Positions 23,986 through 33,200 of a stretch of 64,000 nt of DNA are shown piece after piece (within the stretch, counting starts at the first letter, position 1; the number at the start of each line of letters is the position of its first letter). The notes under the pieces were generated by a model that was not told where the DNA came from, searched no databases, and saw nothing but the letters and a program-made list of their open reading frames with translations. The position numbers and the translations under genes are program-made. The stretch is from Triatoma infestans (lineage: Eukaryota; Arthropoda; Insecta; Hemiptera; Reduviidae): assembly GCA_011037195.1 (NCBI GenBank), contig JAAEAF010014919.1, forward strand, positions 1 through 64,000, read 5' to 3'.

Positions 23986-26900
23986 TATATAGAAAGAGAG
24001 ACTGCACCTGAAGTATAATATTAAAGTCGCATTTCACAGATACCTTTAAACTCGTTAATTTGATACTTCCTCTTACAATAGTAAAAGAAAGACACGACCT
24101 CAATATTGAAATTCCATTAATTCTATTCATATATTTCTTTCAAGAGGGTAATATTCCATATTCACTACAATGTAAAATAAAAATATAGCATTATGTAATA
24201 AATATCATTCTGACCTCATTACCCTAACGGCGTCCGTTCTAAGCCTTTCTGAAAAATTGCGATTTGTATCTGAATCATTGTAGTGACCTATAGAATTCTG
24301 TGCCCATTCATAAGGAGTGTACCTGCAAATTAGTGTTTCCATATAATCGGGCAGTAACATAATAAAATTTCATTTACAATTTAGCTCCAACTAAGTATAA
24401 TTAAAAATTCTCAAAATTTTAAGCAGCCAAAAAACTTTCACAAATGACTTTATTTGCCTTAAGCAACTCGGTTTACATACCGTTTCCGATATGGGACCAA
24501 GTAATTGCTGTATCCAGGAAAGAAAGCATAAATAAAATCCATTAATAACAAGAGGTAACAGAAATGTTTATGTTAATTTGATTGCCAGCTAAATCAAGCC
24601 TAATTGTAAATGAGTTTAATTTATATTTTGAGTACATTTTATTAACATTATATTTATTATATAAATATTATTTTCTGAATGAAATAAAGCTGTTACTGAG
24701 CACTGCAATAATAATAATAATAATTTTTTTCACCTTCTACTAACAACTAAATCAAAGCCTCCCTTGAAACAAACCGTGGAGGCTTTATATACCTCTGGAC
24801 TGAGGAAAAATAAAATAATAAAAATAATAATTGGAGACATTTTCCGTGAAAGCCTGCTTGATTATTGTGGTTATCGACCGGTTTCGGGCATTCGCCCATC
24901 TTCAGGATGCTTTGTCAGACAGTGTGGTAGCACAGACTTGCACAGAGCAAATTCAGTTTACACTGATCAGTTTACACACTCAGTGTAAACTGAATTTGCT
25001 CTGTGCAAGTCTGTGCTACTACGAGTACACTGTCTGACAAACGCATCCTGAAGATGGGCGAACGCCCGAAACGGTTGATGACCAGAAAAAGAGCAGGCTA
25101 TCATGGAAAATGTCTCTGATGCTTTCCAGCTGTGCGGAACCAACCACCACAACAAAAATAATAATTATTGACAGGAATGTTAGTCAGAATAGGCCAGATA
25201 TCATCCTAGCTTTTTAGCTAGGATGTTAAATTAATAGACATCGATGTGCCCAAGACATATAATTTAAGTAATACTGCTGAGGAGAAGCTGAGAAAGTATG
25301 CCGAGCTTGGGAAAGAAATTAGGAGAATTTGGAGGGCAGAAAGAGTTACGGTTGTTCCTCTTGTAATTTTCACGACCAGAATTGTCCTCAGATCTCTACA
25401 TGATGGTATCAAAGTTCTCAATTTTTATCCCGGAATCCCCATTTATATTCAAAAGGCCATCAATATGGATACATGCCGCATTGTGCGGTTATTCTTAAAT
25501 AGCCAATGAAAATGTGATTGATATAACCTGCACCTTTCTTTTTTAAAAAAATACCAGCATTAACTGTGAAAAAATAAATAATAATAACAGAAAATTATGG
25601 GGACAGCAAACAAAAGAAGCCGGGGAGTCACCAAGCGTTGATGATCTGCAAAAATATTGGGGAGATCTTTGGTCTGAGTCAGTAAAATATAACTGTGAAA
25701 CCGCATAGCTGCGAAAGATTACTGCTGAACAGGAAATTGTACAGATGTCACAATTCATCGGATTCAATGTGGGCGATATTGTTAATGCTGTTAAGAAATG
25801 CCAGAACTGGAAAGCCCCGGGACCCGAAGGGGTACATAATGTTTGATAGAAAAATGTACGTCCGTCCATAAGAAGCTGGTTGATGTTTTTTCTACGGTTT
25901 TGGCACACCCGGAGACGCTAGGTATTATGTATCTCAAGTTTAAATGTGGAGAATAAAAAAACCCGGGACAATACCGCCCAATCACATGCCTTTGTACAGT
26001 TTACACACTGATAACCACCTGTATTGCAACTAGAATTTGCGCGCATGCAATAAGTAATAATGTGATCCCGAGGTGCTGGTCAAAGGGCTCATAAGGCTGC
26101 AAGGAGTTGCTACAATTGATGCAATCGTTATGGAATAAGCTAGAAAGCTAAAAATAACCTCTATGTGGCCTACGACTGTGTTCCACATTACTGGCTGCTA
26201 GTTATATTGGTGGTGTATGGAGTAGTTCCCAATTTTATTAGATTTCTGAGTGTAGCCATGAAAAGCTGGCGGATGCGATTGATTGTGCGGCAGGGAAGTA
26301 GGAATCTGTATTCAGAGGTAATTCAAGTGAGCAGAAGGATTTTTCAGGGGGATGTTCTCAACCACCTACGGTTTGTGTTGGCAATTAATAACTTTCACAA
26401 TAACTGGACAGCTCGACCTATGGATATGCAATTTATAATTCTGCTGATGAGCCCAGAAAGCTAACAGGTCTCCTTTATATAGATGATGTGAAATTATATA
26501 CCATTCGCAGAGACCATTTTGAAGCTTTTTAGAGGTCGTCCGTGTATTTACCGATGATATTGGTATGGCGCAAAGGCTTGCATCACCCGAAGTCTGCACT
26601 TAAGAGAATTACACTCCCTCGGACTGAGGGTAGGCCTGGAATTGCTAATAGCTGCAATGCACAATGAACAGGTGAGGAGGATGAGGGCGTATTTTCTCAC
26701 GGGAAGGATCTGCGTTGGTACGGCCGCTGGTTGCCTCCGACGCGATTTCAACCCCCTGAAACTCAGCCGCAATTGCGGCGGACCCGGGTGCCATGTGAAG
26801 ATCCAAAGCCCTTCATGTTCAATACCCCGCGGTTACTGACAGTGACGCGGTAGATAAGGAAGCCTCTCTGACCACGCTGAAGCGTGAGCGCCTTTATCCG

Positions 26901-29900
26901 AAAACGAGCACACTGCGATTCAGGATCAGGTCATAACTACTAGGTCACACTTCAAGCGTCACATATTGAAGGACATGGGGATGAAGGACAGCAGGTGTAG
27001 GATTTGTAGCGGTGCCTCTGAGACGGTGCATCAATCCTGCCAGCCTGTGTGTACTAGCTCAGAGGCATTATCTATAACGCCACAATAATGGGGCGAAGAT
27101 ATTGCACAGAGAGAGCTGGAAAGCATCAGAGACATTTTCCGTGGTAGCCTGCTTCTTTTTGTGGTCATCGACCGGTTTCGGGCGTTCCACATCATCATCA
27201 TTGACGATGTGTTCGCACATCATCAGGATGTTTTTATCAAACATAATGATTGAGCCTGATTGAGTCAACTGTATTTGCTTTGTGCAAGTCTGTTATTATA
27301 TTGTTTGACAAAAATACCCTGATGATGGGCGAACGCCCGAAACCGGTCGATGACGACAAAAAGAAGCAGGCTATCACGGAAAATGTCTCTGATATGTGAA
27401 GCCCTATCATAAATACCAACCGGATGCGGTCATACAATACACAACGACCGTCATTATTTACTGGTTCAGAGTCGCTCTTACAGACCATGCTGTTGCCAGC
27501 ACTAGGCCAGTGCCAGCACAGATAGAGTGTAGTTCAATATGACTAAGGGCCACGTCCTTATAATTAACATTAGCATCCAAGATGCCGCCAACCTCATCAG
27601 AATTGAGGATGAGAAGTTATCGAAATACAGGCCATTGGCGGCTGAATCAGCTCAATACGGAGAGATGTGGTGGCCGTGGAGATTGTCCGTTGATTTTATC
27701 TTGTAGGGTTCGTGCCGAAGTCGCTAAGGGCAGGATTGCGCAAATTCGAAATCTGAGAAGCGCTTATACAGAAATGCAGCAAGATGTTGTGGGAGACACT
27801 ACTAAATGAGCACAGTCAACGAACGTAGTCTTGGCGAGTACCCAATTCAGTCTAAACAGTTATCAGATTTGGATTGATGCCTCTCTTGCCTTTAGGCCGT
27901 GATAAATAAAATTAGAGAAAGTAAAAAATTAATAAATGTATATGTGTAATAATATTGTTCTGTCGCAAAGGTGGTGCTGTGGTGCTACCCCTTTGCCCAG
28001 TTTTTCTTCTGCAGTGCGAGATATAGCAGTAATAATAATAATTTTTTTTCATTATTTACTAAGTTTGAAAAAGAAATATCGAATGCAGAAAGTTTCCCAA
28101 TATTTAAACCAATATATTTTAGTATGTATTATTTTTTCATAAGTCTGTAAGCTTGGTAATGCAATATTTATCTAAATTTATAAAACAAATGAATGGAGAA
28201 TGTTTTTTTTACAACGATAAATGTATTCCAAATAAGGAATTAGAATAGGAAAGAACTCACTAGCTAAGAGTAATGTAGAATAACGAGAGACATCTGGAAA
28301 TGGTCAAAGAATATGAAATAATTTTTGAAATTAACTATTTGTCTTATGAATTCTTACAGGAAATTAATTTTCTGACAGGAATTCATTTGGCTATCTGGCA
28401 CAGAAAAAGTATGACAGTTAACAAGTATAAATAAAGTTTAATTACATATTTCGGGAACTAGAAATTTGGGATCGCACCCACATTAATAGAAAACTTATGA
28501 CCAAATAGACAAAATAATTTTTCTCTCGCTTTTAAAAAGTAATTAACTTATTTTTTTAAAGCATATACTTTATTATATTATGTATATATATTTTAATCAT
28601 CAGTGTTACCTTGTGTAGAGAGCAGCTCTAGCAGCGTGGGTAGGATTCCTGTCAAAGCCAGTGACCAGATTTGGAAATCTAAGTGCTTCGGTCACCATGC
28701 CATTCGGAGCATATACGGGGTTCATCATTGTATTTGTTGTTTGCAAGGCTGGGCTGTAATATATATGGGTAAACAATTCAGACAAACATAATCGTAATAA
28801 TGTAAAAGATGTTACAGATAAACATTTAAAAGGTAATTGACTTATTCAATCATTAGTATGTCAATTATTGACACATTCAGTAGTATAATCAACCTTCAAA
28901 AATATAAATGCATCATTATTTCTGCCGATCGATCGACTTAAAATAATTCACTGTTAAAAAGAGCATTTAAACTGGCAGAATATAACAAAATTAGTAATTT
29001 TCTGCCCTTTTAAATGAGATATTCCTTTTTCAAAATATTTCGTTTTCCTCGATTTTTTTTTTTATATTTCCATTCATTCTTCTTTTTTACTTACAGAGGA
29101 TTTACTTCAATGTTTTCATATCCAAGCGTGGGTCTCCAAGGATGTGGACGAGGCGTTTCGTAAAATTGCTGGATTTTTTTCGGAACGAGCGGTCCAGCCA
29201 CTTGTTCCATGCATGGTGGAGCCCCAGCAGTGCTCCACGGAGCAAGTTGCTGTTAACACAAAATGATACAATAGTATAACTTATGTTAATATCTCATTTC
29301 AAAATAGGGTTTATTAAGTAAGGCTTCTCTGTAAGAGAAGTTTATTAATTTTAGGCGCTACTGAAAAATCTCAATGGTTATACTTGTAGTTCGTGCATCA
29401 CAGTACCTTTGAATAGGATGACTTTCGTAAGTGTATGCAAATACATTACAATAAGGGTATTCATTGTACGATCAAAAAAAAAAAAGAAGAAAAGTAGAAC
29501 AGACCGTATGTACGTTAAGGAGGTTTCAAACTGAAGTCAGTGTAACCACATTCCCTTGTCAAACCATCTTAATGAAGGAATTAAATTTATAATGGATTCA
29601 TAATAAATAGCGCTTTAGAAAATTCTTGTTTCCTGAAAATAATAGTTCCTTCCTAAAACACTAGTTAATAAATCATGAGTGCTGTTAGGAAGTATTTTGC
29701 TCGCGCTAAAAATAAAAATATTAACTAAATTGTGTAACTTCCAAATTTAAATTAATATCAAAACTCTAAAGAGAACATTCATTGGTGTTCTAAACGGTTA
29801 TATTTTGATACAGAAAATATGGTTTTTGCTTTTGTAGTAATTTCAAAATAAATGATCAATTTTTTTTTTATCAATGCACTTACCGAATACATTACAGTTC

Positions 29901-29910
29901 TAGTACCCAT
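10073..29910 (-). CDS. tektin (tektin-3/4 type), 10 exons, 504 aa
   Basis: Exons in transcript order: 29910-29884, 29249-29095, 28753-28610, 24322-24215, 22231-21999, 21800-21691, 17592-17444, 13549-13327, 10579-10425 and 10283-10073. All have GT/AG borders and the phases sum to 1515 bp with one terminal TAA. The protein begins MGTRTVMYS. It has the insect/tektin-3-like leader (HPWRPTLGYENIEV, FPNLVTGFDRNPTHAARAAL, YTPYEWAQNS), then the coiled-coil rod with RLGERITDITFWRNEL, GIDLVHDQPEQ, AIDSVCHQINN and TPTTWAENSN. The C terminus is KTNSLFIDREKCLGMRRSFP. The tektin nonapeptide is present but altered: RKEIELCKD (residues 422-430) where the family has RPNVELCRD. Tektins form filaments inside ciliary and flagellar doublet microtubules, so sperm expression is likely. 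Length fits tektin-3 (about 490) better than tektin-4; the subtype is not certain. Introns are packed with mobile elements. Confidence 0.95.
10677..10732. repeat. perfect 14-bp inverted repeat
   Basis: GCCTCAATTTGAGT (10677-10690) and its exact reverse complement (10719-10732) flank a 28-nt AT-rich loop in tektin intron 8. It may be a small hairpin relic. Confidence 0.6.
11122..11700. mobile_element. foldback (hairpin) element, family H1, about 580 bp
   Basis: The left arm (11122-11360) is repeated in inverse orientation at 11386-11700, with a 25-nt central loop. Matching landmarks are AACCATTTATTATTTGGATT at the outer end, CGACGTTTCAGCACTATACG, TTTTATGCCAATCCCA, and TGGCTGTGTTCGTGTGA at the centre. 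The right arm is interrupted by about 95 bp of unrelated AT-rich DNA (near 11452-11545). No coding capacity is seen. The structure resembles MITE or foldback transposons; target-site duplication is unclear. It lies in tektin intron 8. Confidence 0.85.
11726..12900 (-). mobile_element. LINE reverse transcriptase C-terminal half, decayed
   Basis: Minus-strand pieces in shifting frames read in the expected order. They are INIYGERDVIMMLMFADDVA (12830-12770; FADD is the catalytic YxDD), CQINALTVNIGKTIIVRF, FVYLGVPLSSSGKL, then LLYSVEIWGTNFANLAERVQ (12420-12360) and a C-terminal segment down to 11726. The pattern matches the RT palm, thumb and post-RT region of arthropod non-LTR elements. Several stops and frameshifts make it a pseudogene. 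It is same-sense with the tektin gene, in intron 8. Confidence 0.75.
13600..14940. other. tektin intron DNA without recognised features
   Basis: AT-rich intron sequence; I see no conserved coding block, tRNA or clear repeat here. Confidence 0.4.
14951..15145 (-). mobile_element. tRNA-derived SINE, diverged copy
   Basis: The minus strand contains a B-box-like GAGTTCGAATCC about 50 nt after a degenerate A-box region, then the body shared with the other SINE copies (TTTTCTTCCTAGAAG, CACTGCCCGGTGATGAGCAG, GGAGGCCAGC). The 3' GACGCGCC tail is missing. It abuts a 24-bp tandem repeat and a foldback element. Confidence 0.7.
15157..15203. repeat. 24-bp unit present twice in tandem
   Basis: GCAATTCTCAAATGCAACCT plus GGCT occurs at 15157-15180 and again from 15181, essentially identical. 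Confidence 0.85.
15224..15452. mobile_element. foldback element, family H2, copy 1
   Basis: Inverted arms: CAGAGACATTTTCCGTGGTA...GGTCATCGACCGGTTTTGGG at the left, and CGATGACCACAAAATGAAGC...CCACGGAAAATGTCTCTGAT at the right. The right end continues to the CCAACCACCACAAC motif shared with copy 2. The left inner arm is truncated, so the hairpin is asymmetric. It has no coding capacity and lies in tektin intron 7. Confidence 0.8.
15640..15865 (+). mobile_element. possible LINE C-terminal tail remnant
   Basis: One frame reads LRTREFLQILYGNRGAFRLL then TDCDAIIQEVLKAWLL...EDIPSIKPSQILKKLNLEG. This resembles the post-RNase H tail of Jockey-type LINEs (DC..., EDI..L.PS.IL.FL..L.L), as at 17950-18480. 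Weak evidence. Confidence 0.35.
17980..18480 (+). mobile_element. LINE RNase H-associated C-terminal remnant
   Basis: An open frame (17911-18549) includes FSKNKLRILMGFLTGTVNSD, MCNFWGTGAEE, RTARLRRFRSLGGF and LEPSRILGFLRSLNL. This is the tail found after RNase H in Jockey/R1-type polyproteins (LTGH, Cys-containing knuckle, G..EE, R...LG, PS.IL.F). Knuckle cysteines and the His are degraded (FWGTGAEE where C..CG..EET is usual). Part of the open frame upstream of about 17980 is AT-rich intron and not element. It is antisense to tektin, in an intron. Confidence 0.65.
18890..19140 (+). mobile_element. LINE C-terminal zinc-knuckle remnant
   Basis: The frame LCNRDDEEDVYYFVCNCPIL then REFRIN, a stop, and AALNYEELVLFKGWVKFVKY matches the CxLCN..E.ED..HF...CP.L...R motif at the end of many arthropod LINE polyproteins. 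Upstream to about 18700 fragments of related sequence may exist in broken frames. Confidence 0.6.
19286..20900 (-). mobile_element. Helitron 3' part with PIF1-like helicase remnant
   Basis: The minus strand encodes, through several frameshifts, a RepHel helicase C-terminal half. Walker A reads FFLDAPGGTGKPILISLILA (about 20640-20580); the Ser/Thr after GK is replaced by Pro. Then come GECTMAHKMSSEALDHKLKE (about 20405-20350), LVLLSDDFRQALPVIPPSTP, NRIAGETVTYKSIDSVMD, GLPPHILNLKIGVPII and AMTIKKAQGQSLQVCGLNLE, followed by a GLLPNVACSRVGNPF end. The element ends at 19286 with a 3' hairpin (CCACAGCTAAGCGTGG), then CTAG next to T, the Helitron terminus. The Rep domain and 5' TC end were not found. 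It lies in the tektin intron between 17592 and 21691. Confidence 0.85.
20954..21180. repeat. two-copy tandem repeat, period about 129 bp
   Basis: GCGCGCCACGATCGCAACGC...CTCGCGAAACGCTCGGAATT (from 20954) recurs from 21083 with a few substitutions. Both units end with TTTCCGTG and AACTTC. The GC-rich block stands out from the AT-rich surroundings and borders the Helitron helicase, so it may be Helitron internal sequence. Confidence 0.75.
21414..21655 (-). mobile_element. tRNA-derived SINE, full length with target-site duplication
   Basis: In minus orientation it starts GGGAAGGGATTAGCTCAGTG (A box TAGCTCAGTGG), has B box GGGTTCAAATCC, a body shared with four other copies, the end GACGCGCCTTAAATT and a poly(A) tail. 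Perfect 13-bp duplications AATAAAGACTATT flank it at 21401-21413 and 21656-21668, the hallmark of target-primed insertion. It is the best copy in the window, likely the youngest, in tektin intron 6. Confidence 0.93.
23040..23840 (-). mobile_element. TIR DNA transposon remnant with transposase scrap
   Basis: Left arm 23050-23143 and right arm about 23733-23835 are inverted copies. The right arm reads TATGTTTTTGCCTTACTTGA then CTATAAACTCAAAA, matching the left in reverse, and both have AATATTCG. Between them the minus strand retains DLTPRVYLKNKVYGNF and NPHISVEELEE (about 23350-23265), the SPDLTP...YLK...EEL tail of DDE transposases of mariner-like and related insect elements. The catalytic core is lost. 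Confidence 0.65.
23940..23986. repeat. AAT/ATA microsatellite
   Basis: About fifteen uninterrupted ATA/AAT units, followed by TATATATA. Confidence 0.9.
24826..25152. mobile_element. foldback element, family H2, copy 2 (near-complete hairpin)
   Basis: An almost symmetric inverted repeat centred near 24975, where TCAGTTTACACTGATCAGTT meets ACACTCAGTGTAAACTGA. Arms run GGAGACATTTTCCGTGAAAG, TCGACCGGTTTCGGGCATTC, GCCCATCTTCAGGATGC, CTTGCACAGAGCAAATTCAG and mirror back to ATGGAAAATGTCTCTGATGC, ending CCAACCACCACAAC. It has no coding capacity. It appears to have inserted into the C-terminal part of a LINE whose remainder starts at 25155. Confidence 0.88.
25155..25510 (+). mobile_element. R2-like LINE, C-terminal end
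   Basis: Frames read DRNVSQNRPDIIL, a stop, then KTYNLSNTAEEKLRKYAELG, KEIRRIWRAERVTVVPLVIF, LHDGIKVLNFYPG and MDTCRIVRLFLNSQ with a stop. The RPDI core followed by KYxxLxxEIxRxWxxxxVxVxPxV is the conserved C-terminal (nuclease-like) end of a group of R2-like non-LTR elements. It is a C terminus lying directly upstream of a separate copy's RT region, so two elements or a rearranged one are present. It is in tektin intron 3. Confidence 0.65.
25590..27850 (+). mobile_element. R2-like LINE, RT to C terminus, broken and interrupted
   Basis: The order is: pre-RT region (SVDDLQKYWGDLWSE; NAVKKCQNWKAPGPEGV about 25780-25840); RT core AYDCVPHYWLL, GVVPNFIRFL, RRIFQGDVL (26160-26360) and LLYIDDVKLYTI with the catalytic IDD (about 26470-26510); a thumb-like LKRITLPRTEGRPGIANS; and the Cys/His-containing CRICSGASETVHQSCQP region. 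After a foldback insertion (27113-27393) come VKPYHKYQPDAVIQYT, DAANLIRIEDEKLSKYRPLA and a GEMWWPWRLSVDF-like end to about 27850. Frameshifts and stops throughout; a pseudogene. The clade is inferred from motif style only. Confidence 0.7.
27113..27393. mobile_element. foldback element, family H2, copy 3
   Basis: Arms GCATCAGAGACATTTTCCGT...GTCATCGACCGGTTTCGGGC and CGCCCGAAACCGGTCGATGA...CGGAAAATGTCTCTGAT. The left inner arm carries an extra near-palindromic block with CACATCATCATC and GACGATGTG (about 27189-27215). The element splits the R2-like LINE copy, so it inserted after that LINE. Confidence 0.85.
27860..28600. other. tektin intron 3 DNA, nothing recognised
   Basis: AT-rich; no conserved reading frame or repeat seen. 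Confidence 0.4.
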
Positions 29911-30296
29911 TTTGAATTAAAAAGTTCCAATAAAAAGTTAATCAAAAATTTAGTAAAAAATTTTTAATTTCAATAATTTAAAAAATTTTCAATTATTAAT
30001 TTATTCCCATATGTCTTTTTCCATCCGGTAAAACCTAAGGATAACAGTTTCATAACCTTTGTTTAGTTTATACTACTATTAGCAGGTTATATGTCAGTAG
30101 GGGACAAGTGCTTAGTCCAATTTTCTGCAACCGAAGAAAAGTGAAAATACTACGTGATTGTGTATGTGGAAGTTAAGGAATTGTAGATAGATGATAGTAA
30201 AATAGTTCTTTTTCACTTTAATTAATTCATTTAATTGTGAGGCCGAGTTGGGTATATTTATGTTTTATTGCATTTATTTGTATGTAATATAGTAAA
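29911..30296. promoter_or_regulatory. shared divergent promoter region of tektin and NUBP1
   Basis: Only 386 bp separate the tektin ATG (29910, minus) from the NUBP1 ATG (30297, plus). Both 5' UTRs and both promoters must lie here unless there are further upstream non-coding exons. The DNA is AT-rich; I do not claim specific factor sites. Confidence 0.6.
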
Positions 30297-33200
30297 ATGG
30301 ATGAGAGGCCTAATAATGCTCCTAATCGTAAGTTAATTACTTTCGATTTATATTATACCATTGATAACAGTCAAATATGGAATTATTTATTAAAAAAAAT
30401 AGAAATACTATTATACGAGGATTTCGAATGAGAGTTATTATTTTATATTGTTATTGAGTTATTGTTTATATGTTTATGAGTTATTATTTTTTTTTTGAGA
30501 GTATATTAATTTAATTTTAATCATTAGTACCTAAATTTAGTTGGATTTAATATTTCTATTCAGATTGCCCAGGTACCCAAAGCGAAAAAGCTGGAAAAGT
30601 TTCTGCCTGTGCAGGATGTCCAAATCAGTCTTTATGTGCATCGGGTGCCGCAGGAGGTCAGGACGGTAAGTGAAGTTTAAATTTTATTAAAAAACAAAAA
30701 TATATTTTTTAGCTAACCCTGTACACTTTGTTAAACAGATGCAGAGATGGTCAGAGCAAAATTGTCCTCAGTGAAGAATAAAATCTTTGTCCTTTCTGGA
30801 AAGGGTGGTGTGGGAAAGAGCACTTTTACATCCCTTCTCGCTAGGGCTCTGGCTCGCAGAGATCCTGATAAAAATGTAATGTGAATTTTGATATATAATA
30901 TCAATATTCTTGGAATTGTAAGCATTGCTTGAATATTGAAAAGTAGGCGGACAGTAATTTTCTTTCACTTTTAACGAACTATTTATTGGTACAAAAAGCG
31001 GATAGTCTTTTATTGAATTCTGTTGTAAATTTCCGGTTTCATCGCTCTCATTAATAATATCCATTTAAATAACAATTTTTTTTACTTTCTCTTACTCCTA
31101 GTCATTTTTTTCTTAAAGGCAAAAAGAAGATTCAGGTATTTTTGTAATATGTGAAGTAATGGGTTAACTTACCTGGAAGATAGATTCTGTCACGACTGGA
31201 ATTAGAATTTGTTATGTGTACGCAAATAGGGTCACCACCACCCTTACAGTGTCAGTCGTTCCCTGTTACACAAAGGCCTATTTATTGATTCGAGACCTAC
31301 TAGAGAGAAATTGTACCAATTTCTTTAGCTCACGACGAGTAGATATTAAAAGTGAACAAATTTATTTCATAAATATGATAAACATTGATCTGTATAGATC
31401 TTAATTGAATGCTGCACATTTTTTTACTGCTAATATATCAATAATATTTTTTACTTTTCAAATTTTAGGGAATTATTCTAATAAATTAAAGAATAGGCTT
31501 GAAAATTGAATAAATGGATTTGTCATTTTTATTGGGAAATGTACGATCTTGTGTAAGAAAAGTGCCCTCTAATTTTAGAAATTCAGAAACATTTTTGTAT
31601 TTAAATAGTTAATAATTCGAAATAACAAGATTTGAGTAGGATAAACATTAGATGATTGTAAACAGTCGCAAGCACTGATTAATAACACCTAGTATTTAAA
31701 ATTAAAATTTTTAAACACCATGTCGATATCTTCTGAAATGTGGTTCAGTTTTTTTTCCACTTAAGTTATTTTTATAATATAATGTAGTTGGCTAGTTCAT
31801 GTTGTATTTGAATTTTGGAGAAACTTAACTGCAAATTACTTTTCTTCAATTGTATTCTAAAGTAATTGTGTAATTTAAAAGGTAATTATTTATTTATTTT
31901 TATTCCAGGTTGCCATTTTGGATATAGATATCTGCGGTCCTTCTATACCTCGAATTATGGGTACTCTTAATGAACAGGTATTATTAAGTTTTTTTTTTTG
32001 CTTTGGCTGCCGTGTCCACGGCCATTAGTATTGTGGTAAAATAATCCACTGTCAAAACTGAATTGTTTAACTATCTCATAAGATCAGTTAGTTATAAAAA
32101 TAAAAATTCTTGAAATTTAATTATTGTAACATAATTAAGACTCGTGCGCAAAAGTCAGCGGCATAACTCATACTTATTACCTTAGACATAAAGAAACTAT
32201 CTCTCTGGTTGTGAACAAACGTTCCAAACAGATACGAGCAACCAACGAAAACTGCCGGAACTGTTGTTCTGCGTTCTAAGCAAGTTACAAATCTTTTTTT
32301 TTTTTTAATCTTTAATGAGCTACGTGATCTCAATGGTTTCAGTTGAACCGAAGCCATTGATCGTTGGTTTTCCCATTATATCTGAATTAATGCTACGATT
32401 GTACAAACCATATCTTTACTATTGGAAAATGTTTACTAAAACGAAACCGTTTCCGGTTATTCTATTCTTTAATCCTATGAGATGCTGGAAGTAAGGGAAT
32501 TGTATATAAAATAAATTATCCGAATGTCAGTAATAAGCCTTGGTATTCCTATTGAACGATGGAGAAAAATTTGTGTAGAGTGATATAAGCCGATTACACA
32601 CTAATCATCGTATATGTATAGTATCTATTTAAGATAAACGCTGAAAGGTTGCCTTCGAAAATGAAGATCATGAACATATAATTATTTTATGTCCCTACGT
32701 GAATATGAAAGAAATGTGTTTCTAAGGAGGTGAATTGTGATTGTAATGATGTGTTGTATGTGTGTTTGTTGTATTGTGGCGTTGTAGCGATATTGTAAAG
32801 GCTTGTGTGTATGTATGTTTTAAGAGAAGTGAGAAGTATTAGAAATATAAGTAAGAGGATACCACTGCTAACAATAAATATTTTACTTAAAATAACAACT
32901 ACAAGTTAATTGCAATGAATGTAAAAATCTTATGAATACACAGAATCAGTTATTAGGTTGATTGATTAAACTCAACGTTAACTCTTATAACTGGCACTAA
33001 GTTAAGAGAGCGATTCCTGAGACTGATGTTACTGGTAGAATGTCGAATTTAGACTGTCTGTACTGAAGAAGACTGGTGAAACAATGCTCTTCTTGGTAGC
33101 CCTTCTTTCTCCTAAAAAACAACTCGGCCAAAAGTATGGTCTTGCCCTAACGGATTCTTCTCCCTTTGTCTTTTCAGTAGCACTGACCTCAAATTAATAG

